NCBI GenBank assembly: GCA_041591635.1
Contig: JBFHRO010000114.1
Location: 1 to 10,362 of the forward strand
Source: JACKOD01 sp041591635
Lineage (GTDB): Bacteria > Pseudomonadota > Gammaproteobacteria > Pseudomonadales > Oleiphilaceae
DNA length: 10,362 bases
Direction of reading: 5' to 3'
The notes beneath the pieces are model-generated. The model was not told where the DNA came from, did no database searches, and saw only the letters and a program-made list of their open reading frames with translations. Each line of letters begins with the position of its first letter. Position 1 is the stretch's first letter. The position numbers were made by a program, and so were the translations under genes. Of this stretch, positions 1 to 7,709 are shown piece after piece.

Positions 1-1281
1 CTCCTTCACGGCTGAACTGATTTTTACGCCCAGGCCAGCGGCCGCCAGCGCGTTTTTGAACATATCCAGTTGCTCAAAGGTATCGGTATTGAGATCAATG
101 ACCAGTTCCCCCCGTTGCTCACTGAACTGAAGGTTACGAAACAAAATGGTAGTAGCACCCGGCTGCTTCCTGTACTGCTCTGCGGTCTGACCCAAAAGAT
201 CAAGAAAGGCGACCTTGCCCCCCTGAGACTGGAATTCCAGCAGTTTGCCTTTGATGACGCTGCCAAGGTTGCCCACGGTGACATTGCGTGAATTCGGGAA
301 AATCGTTTTGTAGGTGGCCAAAGCACGTTGCTGCTCACTCTGCGCCAGTTTTTTGTAGTACAGCCCCTGCCCGATATTCACGCTCACCTGCAACAGAAGC
401 CCGGCCATGATGACGGCCGCCAGTGCATACCAGCGTTTCAGCGGCGACTTCTGCACCACCAGACTGCGATAGCTTCCCTGACACAGATTGAGCGCGCTTT
501 TTGGCCGACTGAACCAGCCGTTGCAAGCAAGCATAAACACGCCGCTGTCACAGGGTCTCAGGCTCAGATCAACGCCGGGTTCCTGTGCGAGTTGCGCCAG
601 AAGCAACTCGTTACGGGCTTTTTGATCGTCTTTAACAAAACAGGCAATCTTGATCGCGCCAAGGCCGCTGGTATCGTTTTCTTTATTCTGGGCATCGCTC
701 TCTGGCAAAAACAAGGTGTCAAACAAAAACGGCAGATTCGCGGTGCGACTTTGAAAGAATGAACCGGATGACCTGACCAGAGTGAACCAGTCATTTTCAA
801 TGAAAATCGCCAGCTTGATTGCATCGCTGTCCACTTGGGCAGGCAATAACTGCGCATCCACAAAAATGCCGGATAGCGCCAGTCCCGTCTGGGCAGCAAG
901 ATCGGCATAGGTATTCATCAATGAATGCGGCACGGCCAGAACCGAGTAGGAGGTATTGGTCGTTTTGGGGCCAAGCACCAGATGCAGGCTATCAATGTCC
1001 TGAGTGACCTGTTCTTCAATCGCGAACGGCAAGGCTTGCAATACGTGGCGTGCCTGCCGGGCAGGAATATCGACCTGCGTTGAGAGTACCTGAGCGGCAG
1101 GAATCACACCAATCAACTGTGCATCATTGATACTGTTCTGTGCCAGAATCAGGCCAAGTTCGGCCGCATCTGCACAGACCCCGGCCGCCGCCGGCGCATC
1201 CGGCGAGTTAAACACGGCCCAATGCAGGGCAAAAACGCCATTCACTTCGTGTCGAATTGAAACGAATACTTTAGCTGCCAT
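1..1281 (-). CDS. gspL: Type II secretion system protein GspL (3' end outside window)
   Basis: Inner-membrane platform protein that anchors the GspE ATPase to the membrane and pairs with GspM. I read an open frame on the minus strand from the ATG at 1281-1279 to the left edge with no stop, giving 427 codons, so the gene is nearly complete (family members are usually about 380-430 residues). Residues 1 to about 280 form the cytoplasmic actin-like part (starts MAAKVFVSIRHEVNGVFALH). A single hydrophobic span follows at about 284-304 (YALAAVIMAGLLLQVSVNIG), preceded by basic residues (KSPLKRW). After it comes a periplasmic segment beginning GQGLYYKKLAQSEQQ and ending in a ferredoxin-like pattern (LFRNLQFSEQRGELVIDL). 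The gene starts 57 bases after the gspK stop, the widest gap here apart from the one before gspG. An upstream GTGAGC is a weak ribosome site. Family recognition rests on architecture plus position after gspK. Confidence 0.9.
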   Translation of the reverse strand, partial: MAAKVFVSIRHEVNGVFALHWAVFNSPDAPAAAGVCADAAELGLILAQNSINDAQLIGVIPAAQVLSTQVDIPARQARHVLQALPFAIEEQVTQDIDSLHLVLGPKTTNTSYSVLAVPHSLMNTYADLAAQTGLALSGIFVDAQLLPAQVDSDAIKLAIFIENDWFTLVRSSGSFFQSRTANLPFLFDTLFLPESDAQNKENDTSGLGAIKIACFVKDDQKARNELLLAQLAQEPGVDLSLRPCDSGVFMLACNGWFSRPKSALNLCQGSYRSLVVQKSPLKRWYALAAVIMAGLLLQVSVNIGQGLYYKKLAQSEQQRALATYKTIFPNSRNVTVGNLGSVIKGKLLEFQSQGGKVAFLDLLGQTAEQYRKQPGATTILFRNLQFSEQRGELVIDLNTDTFEQLDMFKNALAAAGLGVKISSAVKE

Positions 1282-1338
1282 GAACTGCTCACACTGATAA
1301 TACTTGGCTGACTTTTAGAGGAACCGGCACCGAAGTGG

Positions 1339-2361
1339 CTACTCCGAAAGCGTAAAAGCCTGTTTGGTGATTATGTTTTTTTGTCCAAGATTGCGCGACA
1401 TGAGCGTAAGCTTACCATCTTTGGCACGCTTAAACACCGACACAAGCCGCGACACCCGATCGGCTAGCGTGACCCGTGTCGAAACCTGAAAAAATTCACT
1501 GTTGACCCGCAAATCCTGATTAACAACGCCGGATGCCGCCCACTGGGGCAGTGCAAGAAAGTCGGCCAGATTTTTCACCGGGTCGTTTTTGCGCGTTTCC
1601 ATCAACTCATCGGCCTGGGACTCATCCAGCGGCTGATTGGCAAGGCTGCGCATCACCTCGCGGGAGCAGGTATTCACATTGACGCCGCCCGCCCCCTTGG
1701 GCAAGGCGGTCACGTGAGGAAGCAGTTTTTGATAGACCTCCTCGGTAACACCGTCAATCAGCCGGAGCTCGGAAATGTCACTCATGTCGGTGTTGGCCGT
1801 GCGATAGCCAGGATTCTTGATCAGGTAGAGGTTGTCCTCCCCACCGTCTCCGCTGATGGTGTCGGTGTTGCTGTCAATCCAGTCTTGCAGCTTTTCGACG
1901 CTTACTTCATTTATTTCAAGCACCTGAAAAAGATTTTTAACCCTTTTTGTAACCAGGGGGTTTGGCGTGCCATCGGGTTTGACCAGGTCATTAAGGTTAA
2001 GGCGCCCCTGCAGATCATCGATCTGGCTTTCCAGAATGGCATTGCCAAAAGGGATGATCAGGGAGTTGCCGGCCCAGTATTCCTTTTCGTCATCGGTCAG
2101 GACATTGCGACTACGATCTTCCTCATAGTCGCGATAAAGAATCTGACGCGCGAATGCTTCAACGGCCAGCGCGTATTCCTGTGCCTGTGCCTGCTGCACA
2201 ATCACAGCGGTTTTTTTCAGAAACAGGTTTTGGCGCGAAAGAATGGCGGCGGCCAGAATACTGGCAAGCGCAAAAGCAAAGAGCACCATGAGCAGGGCAA
2301 CGCCCCGCTGGTTCCTGCCAGAACGGGAGGCCAAGAACGCTGTGACGATTGGCGCCTTCAT
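1339..2361 (-). CDS. gspK: Type II secretion system minor pseudopilin GspK
   Basis: Largest minor pseudopilin, expected at the tip of the periplasmic pseudopilus with GspI and GspJ. The protein has 340 residues. The prepilin peptidase site is at G20|V21 (NQRG|VALLMVLF), followed by a hydrophobic helix at about 21-42. Position 5 of the mature protein is Met, not the Glu of other pseudopilins; this absence is normal for GspK and helps identify it. The body carries the family motifs DDLQGRLNLNDL (115-126), WIDSNTD (161-167), GGEDNLYL (173-180, calcium-site region in the family) and YRTANTDMSDISELRLIDG (186-204), then the VNVNTCSREVM segment (227-237). The ATG at 2361 overlaps the gspJ stop by four bases (ATGA), indicating translational coupling. 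The stop is TAG at 1341-1339. Confidence 0.96.
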   Translation of the reverse strand: MKAPIVTAFLASRSGRNQRGVALLMVLFAFALASILAAAILSRQNLFLKKTAVIVQQAQAQEYALAVEAFARQILYRDYEEDRSRNVLTDDEKEYWAGNSLIIPFGNAILESQIDDLQGRLNLNDLVKPDGTPNPLVTKRVKNLFQVLEINEVSVEKLQDWIDSNTDTISGDGGEDNLYLIKNPGYRTANTDMSDISELRLIDGVTEEVYQKLLPHVTALPKGAGGVNVNTCSREVMRSLANQPLDESQADELMETRKNDPVKNLADFLALPQWAASGVVNQDLRVNSEFFQVSTRVTLADRVSRLVSVFKRAKDGKLTLMSRNLGQKNIITKQAFTLSE

Positions 2362-3185
2362 TCCTGAACCTCGTCAGGCATCTGGCTGAAGTCCGGCTCC
2401 GGCATGGGCTGGATTTCCTCGCGCGAGCTATCGTGACCAAAATTATCAGGCTGACCCTCTCCCTCGGTTGGCACTTGCCCGCCCTCCGTATCGGATGTAT
2501 CCGTCGTCCCCTCGTTTTCGCCGGTGCCTCCATTGCCACTGCCGTTACCGCCGCCGCCAGCGGCCGTGATGGTTGGTGGAATCCATTGCGGCAAATCGTA
2601 GAGTCGCCGCAAGCTGCCATAGCGTTGATGTACCAGTGTGATTTCCAGTGCTACCGGAAATGCGGCCAGTTCGTTTTTGGTCAGCAACGCATCCGTTGGC
2701 CACTGCGTCTGCCACTCCTTTTGACTGTCCAAAAAACGCACCGCCATTGACTCAATGCCAGAGACGAGCGTCTGCAAGCGCGGCTCCGCCTCATTTCCTA
2801 TATCAAGCACGGGCCAATAACCGCGCCGAAGTTCAGATTCAACCAATTCATAGCGAACCCGCTGCAGATCGCTGCGCGCTGCCTTGAGCGGGTTGCGCCA
2901 ACCCGCACGGGTCAATTCCAGCAGGTACAACTGATTGCGGTTGGAAAGTGCCGGCACCGAATCACCAAACTCATCGCGCGTGGGGCGTGTTGTCAATTGG
3001 GTAAAATCTCGCGACATGATGACCATGGCCCGTTGCAAGGACTCGAGTTCATCCATGTGACCAAAGGTGACTTCCTGGGTACTCAGCGCGGTGTTAAGCA
3101 ATTGCCATACGCCCACGCCAATCATTGCCGTCAAGCCAATGGCAATCAGTACTTCCAGCATGGTAAAGCCCTGTTGACGGCGCAT
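2358..3185 (-). CDS. gspJ: Type II secretion system minor pseudopilin GspJ with long acidic/Gly-rich tail
   Basis: Minor pseudopilin of the GspI-J-K tip complex that primes pseudopilus assembly in the inner membrane. The protein has 275 residues. A very short leader MRRQQG is followed by FTMLEVLIAIG, so cleavage is predicted at G6|F7 and mature Glu5 is present. The globular part runs to about residue 206 and contains typical GspJ stretches such as YELVESELRRGYWPVLD and GIESMAVRFLD. Residues 207-275 are unlike a folded domain: a run of Gly/Asn/Ser (AAGGGGNGSGNGG) followed by about 50 residues rich in Glu, Asp, Thr, Gly and Pro, with almost no large hydrophobics. GspJ proteins are usually about 190-240 residues, so this tail is an extension. 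The start ATG at 3185 shares one base with the gspI stop (TGATG), and the stop overlaps gspK. Confidence 0.95.
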   Translation of the reverse strand: MRRQQGFTMLEVLIAIGLTAMIGVGVWQLLNTALSTQEVTFGHMDELESLQRAMVIMSRDFTQLTTRPTRDEFGDSVPALSNRNQLYLLELTRAGWRNPLKAARSDLQRVRYELVESELRRGYWPVLDIGNEAEPRLQTLVSGIESMAVRFLDSQKEWQTQWPTDALLTKNELAAFPVALEITLVHQRYGSLRRLYDLPQWIPPTITAAGGGGNGSGNGGTGENEGTTDTSDTEGGQVPTEGEGQPDNFGHDSSREEIQPMPEPDFSQMPDEVQE

Positions 3186-3601
3186 CAGTGCAACCCCACA
3201 AAGCCTTCGTAGACCAGAACCTGGGTCGGTTCATCGGCGCGAGGCTCCCACTGGCTGATCACGAGTTCCACCCGGTTCACATACAGGTCTTCGGTGCGCG
3301 CTATGCGGCTGAGAATCTGCCAGCGATAGTGGGAGAACTCGACCTCTTCTTTGGTTTCGCGTGCCGGCGGAAGGCCATCCTGAAGTCGTAACTCGGTGAG
3401 CTTGTTTTGGGCCACCCAGGTTGCCAGCGTCTTTTTTTCCAGCCAGCGGTACTGATCGGTCACACCAGCGGTCACACGCTGCAACACCCCGGCCACCAGC
3501 ACAAAAATGATCATGGCCACCATGACTTCAAGCAGTGTAAAGCCGTTGGCACGCCGGCGAGGTTGGCGGGGAATCACCAATAGGGGTGAAAAAGCGCTCA
3601 C
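3185..3601 (-). CDS. gspI: Type II secretion system minor pseudopilin GspI
   Basis: Minor pseudopilin that nucleates the GspI-J-K tip. The protein has 138 residues. A 20-residue basic leader ending RRRANG is followed by FTLLEVMVAMIIFVLVAGVL, so cleavage is predicted at G20|F21, with mature Glu5 kept. The family signature AQNKLTELRLQDG lies at about residues 64-76, and the C-terminal beta strands end EGFVGLH. I chose the GTG at 3601-3599 because no ATG lies upstream of the prepilin site and the GTG sits three bases after the gspH TGA, behind a GAGTGAGTG stretch that could serve as ribosome site. The stop codon shares one base with the gspJ start, so the two are probably coupled. Confidence 0.95.
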   Translation of the reverse strand: MSAFSPLLVIPRQPRRRANGFTLLEVMVAMIIFVLVAGVLQRVTAGVTDQYRWLEKKTLATWVAQNKLTELRLQDGLPPARETKEEVEFSHYRWQILSRIARTEDLYVNRVELVISQWEPRADEPTQVLVYEGFVGLH

Positions 3602-3604
3602 GAT

Positions 3605-4201
3605 TCACTCACTCTCGGCACCCATGCGGGAAAGGCTGATTGGCTCCAATCCATCGGAGTAAATCTGATAACCATTCTGAGGATCACTTGCCAGCGACAG
3701 CAGCAGTTTGAAGGGCGTGGTTTCACCACTGGAAAGCATGACAAACACCGGTATCGGACTTTCATCGCGCTCGGTCACCGCCAACTGCCGTACGGTCTTT
3801 GCTTCGCCCTGAAACTCGGGGCTCAACCAGGAAGGAAAAGACCGAGGCCGCAGCAGATCACTCATCAGCGGCAGCCACTGTGCCTCTTTTTCGTCATAGC
3901 CGAGAAACTGATAGCCTTTGTCGTCGTAGTAAAAACCGATTTCCTGGTTATTGAGGATGGATTCTTCGGCCGCCATGCGGATCAAGCCGTGTAACCGTTT
4001 GGCTTCGCTTTCAAGCTCCCGCTCCAGATTGCCCCCGCCCACGTAGAACACGGCAATGCCGGTGACCAGCGACAAAATCACCAGCACCAGCAATATCTCG
4101 ATGAGCGTGAAGCCGTTGGCCGGCGCTGAGCGGGCGCCGCGCATCAGGTACCCGGTGCTCATGTTGGCAGGGTTCGGCGGCAGAGCAAGGCGTGCATCCA
4201 C
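3605..4201 (-). CDS. gspH: Type II secretion system minor pseudopilin GspH
   Basis: Minor pseudopilin located just below the tip complex. In the 198-residue reading the prepilin site is at G30|F31 (SAPANG|FTLIEILLVL), with mature Glu5 present and a hydrophobic helix to about residue 54. The C-terminal part has the GspH pattern (VFVMLSSGETTPFKLLL, then YQIYSDGLEPISLSR). The start is uncertain. The outermost start is GTG at 4201-4199, eleven bases after the gspG TAG, with only a weak GGA upstream. ATG codons at 4162 and 4144 also lie before the cleavage site. The latter gives an 11-residue leader (MRGARSAPANG), the length usual for pseudopilins, but neither ATG has a clear ribosome site. The identification as GspH is firm because of the order G-H-I-J-K. 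Confidence 0.93.
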   Translation of the reverse strand: MDARLALPPNPANMSTGYLMRGARSAPANGFTLIEILLVLVILSLVTGIAVFYVGGGNLERELESEAKRLHGLIRMAAEESILNNQEIGFYYDDKGYQFLGYDEKEAQWLPLMSDLLRPRSFPSWLSPEFQGEAKTVRQLAVTERDESPIPVFVMLSSGETTPFKLLLSLASDPQNGYQIYSDGLEPISLSRMGAESE

Positions 4202-4212
4202 ATAAGCGTCCG

Positions 4213-4653
4213 CTATTTTTCGGTAATCCAGTTGCCGATATCGGCATCATCACCTTCGCCGCCCTCGCGACCATCCGGCCCAAAGGAATACAGATCAAAG
4301 GGCCCGTTTACGCCCGGGCTGATGTACTGGTAAGGGTTATTCCAGGGATCGACCGGCACATTCTTCATATAGCCGTTTTTGTTCCAGTTTTTGGGTTCGG
4401 GAAAACCACTGGGTTTGGTGACCAGGGCTTCAAGCCCTTGCTCGGTGGCCGGATAGGCAAAATTATCGAGCTTGTATAAATCCAGCGCACTGCTGATTTG
4501 AGAAATCTGGGTTTTTGCAACCTGAATTCGCGCCTCTTCACCGCGACCCAGAATATTGGGGGCAACTACCGCCACCAGCAAACCAAGAATAACCATGACC
4601 ACCATGATTTCAATCAGCGTAAAACCCTTTTGAGCGGGTGCAATCTTTTTCAT
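4213..4653 (-). CDS. gspG: Type II secretion system major pseudopilin GspG
   Basis: Major subunit of the periplasmic pseudopilus. From the ATG at 4653 the product has 146 residues: leader MKKIAPAQKG, cleavage at G10|F11, then FTLIEIMVVMVILGLLVAVV with mature Glu5. The rest is classic GspG: APNILGRGEEARIQVAKTQI, then LDLYKLDNFAYPATEQGLEAL, then VPVDPWNNPYQYISPG. The C-terminal loop at about 121-142 (FGPDGREGGEGDDADIGNW) carries the aspartates that bind the structural calcium ion in this family. The frame stays open upstream to a TTG at 4740, but the extra 29 residues carry no leader-like sequence and the 4653 start gives the usual leader and length. An AGGA lies about 14 bases upstream, further than ideal. 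The 87-base gap before the gene may hold an internal promoter, fitting the need for more of this subunit. Confidence 0.96.
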   Translation of the reverse strand: MKKIAPAQKGFTLIEIMVVMVILGLLVAVVAPNILGRGEEARIQVAKTQISQISSALDLYKLDNFAYPATEQGLEALVTKPSGFPEPKNWNKNGYMKNVPVDPWNNPYQYISPGVNGPFDLYSFGPDGREGGEGDDADIGNWITEK

Positions 4654-4699
4654 AACTAACTTTTTATCCTGTTTAATGACAGTAGCGTGAACAGGCAGC

Positions 4700-4705
4700 A
4701 GTATA
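4700..4705 (-). promoter_or_regulatory. Candidate internal -10 element upstream of gspG
   Basis: TATACT on the minus strand, 46 bases before the gspG ATG, in the 87-base gap that follows gspF. It matches the sigma-70 -10 consensus at five of six positions. No good -35 hexamer stands 16-18 bases upstream, so this is a candidate only. A separate promoter here would raise the supply of the major pseudopilin relative to gspE and gspF. Confidence 0.25.
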
Positions 4706-4740
4706 GGCTGTTGCTCACAGGTGTTGATGTGGATTCGCAA

Positions 4741-5958
4741 CTATTTGACCAGATTGCTCATATTCAGAATGGGCAGCATGATGGCCAGCACTATGACCAG
4801 CACCACCCCCCCCATAAACAGCAGCATGAGTGGCTCGAACAGGCCAACCATGGTTGCCATCAGGCCTTCCAGCTCATTTTCCTGGTTCTTCGAGGTGCGC
4901 TCAAGCATGTTATCCAGCTCACCGCTTGCCTCGCCGCTGGCAATCATGTGCAGCATCATGGGAGGAAAATAGCCGGTCTGCTCCAGGGCTTTTTTAAGGC
5001 TCGAGCCTTCACGCACTTTTTTCGCCGCCTCGAGAATATGCACCTTCAGGTATTCATTGGAAAGCACCTCACCGGAGATGCGCATGGCATCCACCAGCGG
5101 AACGCCGCTGCTGTTTAGTATGCTCAGGGTGCTGGAAAAACGCGCGGTATTCATGCCACGGGAAAGCCGCGAAATAAAAGGCGTGTGCAACAGGCGCTTG
5201 TGTACCTGAAGCCGAAAGCCCTCTTTGCGCAGCATCAGCTTAAACCCCGTCCCCAGGGCCACCAGGGCGCCGGCGATATAGATGCCCCAGGCGGACAGAA
5301 AATCACTGGCCGACAAGAGCCCTTGCGTCAGGGCGGGTAACTCCTGCCCGTTACGCACAAATACGGTAATGATGTCTGGCACCACGTAGGTGAGCAGAAA
5401 CACAACAATACTGATCGCCACCAGCGTCAGTATGACAGGGTAAATCGCCGCCAGCTGGATCTTTTGGCGCGATTGCTGCCGGCTCTCGGTGTAGTCGGCA
5501 AGGCGGTTGAGAACCAGCTCAAGGTGGCCCGCATGCTCCCCGGCCGCCACCGTTGAGCGATACAGCTTCGAGAAGGCAGCCGGAAACTCCCCCAGACTGT
5601 CTGCCAGGGTATAACCTTCCAGGACCTTGGCCCGGATTGCCATCAACATGCTCTTGATGGCGGCCTTGTCGGTTTGCTCGGCGCAGGCGCGCAATGCCTC
5701 TTCAACCGGAATACCGGCCTGGATCAGGGTGGCAATCTGGCGGGTGATCAGTGCCTGTTGCTTTACGGATAATCCGGGACGGCGTTCAAACCAGGAGCCC
5801 CCGGCCTTCTTCTGCCTGGCAACGGTGGCTTCGACTTCCAGCGGCATCCAGCCCTTGTCGCGCAACATCTGGCGAATCTGGCGCGCACTGTCGGCTTCCA
5901 TTACGCCCTTTTGGCTGCGCCCCGCGCGATCCAGTGCCTTATATTCAAATGCGGCCAT
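4741..5958 (-). CDS. gspF: Type II secretion system inner-membrane platform protein GspF
   Basis: Polytopic inner-membrane core of the assembly platform; it contacts GspE and GspL and is thought to pass ATPase motion to the growing pseudopilus. It has 405 residues, the standard length. The N-terminus MAAFEYKALDRAGRSQKGVM is typical. Two repeated T2SSF domains are visible: the first at about 70-195 with LSVKQQALITRQIATLIQAG, and the second at about 270-398 with TARFSSTLSILNSSGVPLVDAM. Membrane spans are seen at about 171-195 (PVILTLVAISIVVFLLTYVV), 223-240 and 370-397. The ATG at 5958 lies three bases after the gspE TGA, so the two are co-translated. The stop is TAG at 4743-4741. Confidence 0.97.
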   Translation of the reverse strand: MAAFEYKALDRAGRSQKGVMEADSARQIRQMLRDKGWMPLEVEATVARQKKAGGSWFERRPGLSVKQQALITRQIATLIQAGIPVEEALRACAEQTDKAAIKSMLMAIRAKVLEGYTLADSLGEFPAAFSKLYRSTVAAGEHAGHLELVLNRLADYTESRQQSRQKIQLAAIYPVILTLVAISIVVFLLTYVVPDIITVFVRNGQELPALTQGLLSASDFLSAWGIYIAGALVALGTGFKLMLRKEGFRLQVHKRLLHTPFISRLSRGMNTARFSSTLSILNSSGVPLVDAMRISGEVLSNEYLKVHILEAAKKVREGSSLKKALEQTGYFPPMMLHMIASGEASGELDNMLERTSKNQENELEGLMATMVGLFEPLMLLFMGGVVLVIVLAIMLPILNMSNLVK

Positions 5959-5961
5959 GCA

Positions 5962-7482
5962 TCAGCTCCGGTGCGTCACGCGCAGTACTTCTTCGACCGT
6001 GGTCAACCCCTGCAGTATCTTGGCAACACCGTCGGAATGAATACTGGGTGACGACTTGCGGGCGTAGTTTTCCATTTCCATCTCGCCCACCTGTTTGTGA
6101 ATCAGATGGCGCATGTGTTCATCCACAGCAATGACTTCGTAAATCCCCAGGCGTCCCTTGTAACCCAGATGATTACATTCCGCACAACCGGCATGCTTAT
6201 AGATAGTAGGCGGATTGGCCGTGTCCACCCCCAGAAACTCGCAGTAGTCTTCATCAGCCACAAAGGGTTCACGGCAATGCTTGCACAGCACCCGCACCAG
6301 GCGCTGGGCGATGATACCGGTAAGACTCGAGGCAATCAGGAATGGCTCCACCCCCATATCCACGAGCCGGGTAATGGCGCCGACGGCACTGTTGGTGTGG
6401 AGCGTTGACAGCACCATGTGGCCCGTCAAGCTGGCCTGCACCGCGATTTCGGCGGTCTCCACATCGCGGATCTCACCAATCATCACCACATCGGGGTCCT
6501 GGCGCAAAATCGCCCGCAAGCCGCGGGCAAAGGTCATGTCCACCTTGGTGTTGACCTGCGTCTGACCTATTCCCGGCAGGTTGTATTCAATCGGATCTTC
6601 GACGGTGAGAATGTTGCGCGAACGGTCGTTGATCTGAGACAGGCAGCCGTACAGGGTGGTGGTCTTTCCCGAACCCGTGGGTCCGGTCACCAGAATAATG
6701 CCGTGGGGCCGGTAAATCAGCTGCTTTACTGCCTTGAGATCCTGTTCGCCAAGGCCAATGTAATCAAGTCGCAACCGCCCCGCTTGCTTGTCGAGCAAAC
6801 GCAGTACGATACGCTCGCCGTTGGCCGAGGGCATGGTCGACACCCGAATATCCACCTCTTTGCCCCCCACGCGCAATGAAATCCGTCCATCCTGGGGAAT
6901 ACGCTTTTCGGCGATATCAAGGCGCGACATGACCTTGATGCGCGATACCAGCAAGGGTGCGAGCGCTCTTTTGGGTTGAACAATTTCACGCAGTACGCCG
7001 TCGATACGAAACCGCACTACCAGCTGTTTTTCGTAGGTTTCGATATGTACGTCCGACGCGTTGCTCTTGACGGCTTCGGTGAGAATGGCGTTGATGAGCC
7101 GGATGATAGGGGCATCATCTTCGGTTTCGAGCAAATCTTCGCTCTCGGGCACTGAATCAGCGAGGCTGGCAAGATCCATATCATCCCCCAGCCCCTCGAC
7201 CATCTGCATCGCCTCGGCCGAATCATTCTGATAGGCGCGGGTCAGCAGTTCATCAAAATTATCGCTGTCCACTTCATCGAGAATGAAGTCGCCCCCCAGC
7301 ACCCGGTTAACTTCGGCAAATACCGACGCCGACAAGGGCGCCTTGAACTGGACGATGGTTTCCCCGCCCGGGTTCGGCACCAATATCACCCCGTTGCGTT
7401 TGGCAAAGGCAAACGGAAAGCGGCTCATACCCTGTTGCCCCGTGGTATCAAGCGCGGTTTCAATTGGATCGGTAACGGTCAA
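5962..7482 (-). CDS. gspE: Type II secretion system ATPase GspE
   Basis: Cytoplasmic AAA-like ATPase that powers pseudopilus growth. The 506-residue protein has an N-terminal GspL-binding region (about 20-115), then the N2 domain and the ATPase domain. Visible motifs are Walker A GPTGSGKT (267-274), the Asp box VEDPIEY (294-300), the Walker B region RQDPDVVMIGEIRD (327-340) and the His box SLTGHMVLSTLHTN (351-364). The zinc-binding tetracysteine is C400/C403 and C433/C436 (CKHC and CAEC). All key residues are present. The start is TTG at 7482-7480: a GAGGG ribosome site at 7494-7490 sits seven bases before it, whereas the downstream ATG at 7428 has AGGG too close to be used. This is the first gsp gene of the run; no gspC or gspD precedes it, and the next gene upstream is divergent. 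Confidence 0.97.
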   Translation of the reverse strand: MTVTDPIETALDTTGQQGMSRFPFAFAKRNGVILVPNPGGETIVQFKAPLSASVFAEVNRVLGGDFILDEVDSDNFDELLTRAYQNDSAEAMQMVEGLGDDMDLASLADSVPESEDLLETEDDAPIIRLINAILTEAVKSNASDVHIETYEKQLVVRFRIDGVLREIVQPKRALAPLLVSRIKVMSRLDIAEKRIPQDGRISLRVGGKEVDIRVSTMPSANGERIVLRLLDKQAGRLRLDYIGLGEQDLKAVKQLIYRPHGIILVTGPTGSGKTTTLYGCLSQINDRSRNILTVEDPIEYNLPGIGQTQVNTKVDMTFARGLRAILRQDPDVVMIGEIRDVETAEIAVQASLTGHMVLSTLHTNSAVGAITRLVDMGVEPFLIASSLTGIIAQRLVRVLCKHCREPFVADEDYCEFLGVDTANPPTIYKHAGCAECNHLGYKGRLGIYEVIAVDEHMRHLIHKQVGEMEMENYARKSSPSIHSDGVAKILQGLTTVEEVLRVTHRS

Positions 7483-7549
7483 GGTGATGCCCTCGATATT
7501 CGCCTGTTCAATACAGGCCGCGTTAAACAGAAAAAAGAAGCGTAACGCT

Positions 7550-7555
7550 ATAATA
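7550..7555 (-). promoter_or_regulatory. Candidate -10 element of the gsp operon
   Basis: The minus strand reads TTTATTATAGCG here, giving TATTAT or the overlapping TATAGC as a -10 box about 70 bases before the gspE start. The possible -35 partners (TTTTGA or TACCTT, 17-18 bases upstream depending on which -10 is used) match consensus poorly. It is the most promoter-like AT-rich segment in front of gspE, but the support is only base composition and position. Confidence 0.3.
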
Positions 7556-7682
7556 AAGCGCCGCGGAATTCAAAAGGTATCCTGAGAAACTGCGCTCTGG
7601 CGCACGCCCCATGCCTCAATGCGCGCACCTGATCAAGCCGATTCGAGTTCGATTGCAACCACCGCAAGGCGAATGAGTACAA

Positions 7683-7709
7683 TTGCAAGGCCGGGCGCAC
7701 TACTATACT
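7683..7709 (+). promoter_or_regulatory. Candidate sigma-70 promoter for the lapG-like gene
   Basis: TTGCAA at 7683-7688 and TATACT at 7704-7709 resemble the -35 and -10 hexamers, with a spacer of 15 bases, shorter than the usual 17. Transcription would begin near 7716, which places the ATG at 7735 right after a short leader. This agrees with the ATG, rather than the TTG at 7802, being the intended translation start. The repeats ATTGCAA and GTACAA overlap or flank it. Confidence 0.4.

Noticed and set aside
1282..1338. Possible TTCG-loop hairpin in the gspK-gspL gap (CACTTCGGTG on the minus strand)
   Set aside because: The stem is only three base pairs and no U tract follows, so it is neither a terminator nor a clear structural element.
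1714..2367. 217-codon plus-strand frame opposite gspK
   Set aside because: It is antisense to a well-supported pseudopilin and has no start signals or known domain.
4654..4740. N-terminal extension of gspG to TTG 4740
   Set aside because: The extra 29 residues would put a long leader before a normal prepilin leader; the ATG at 4653 gives the standard leader and length.
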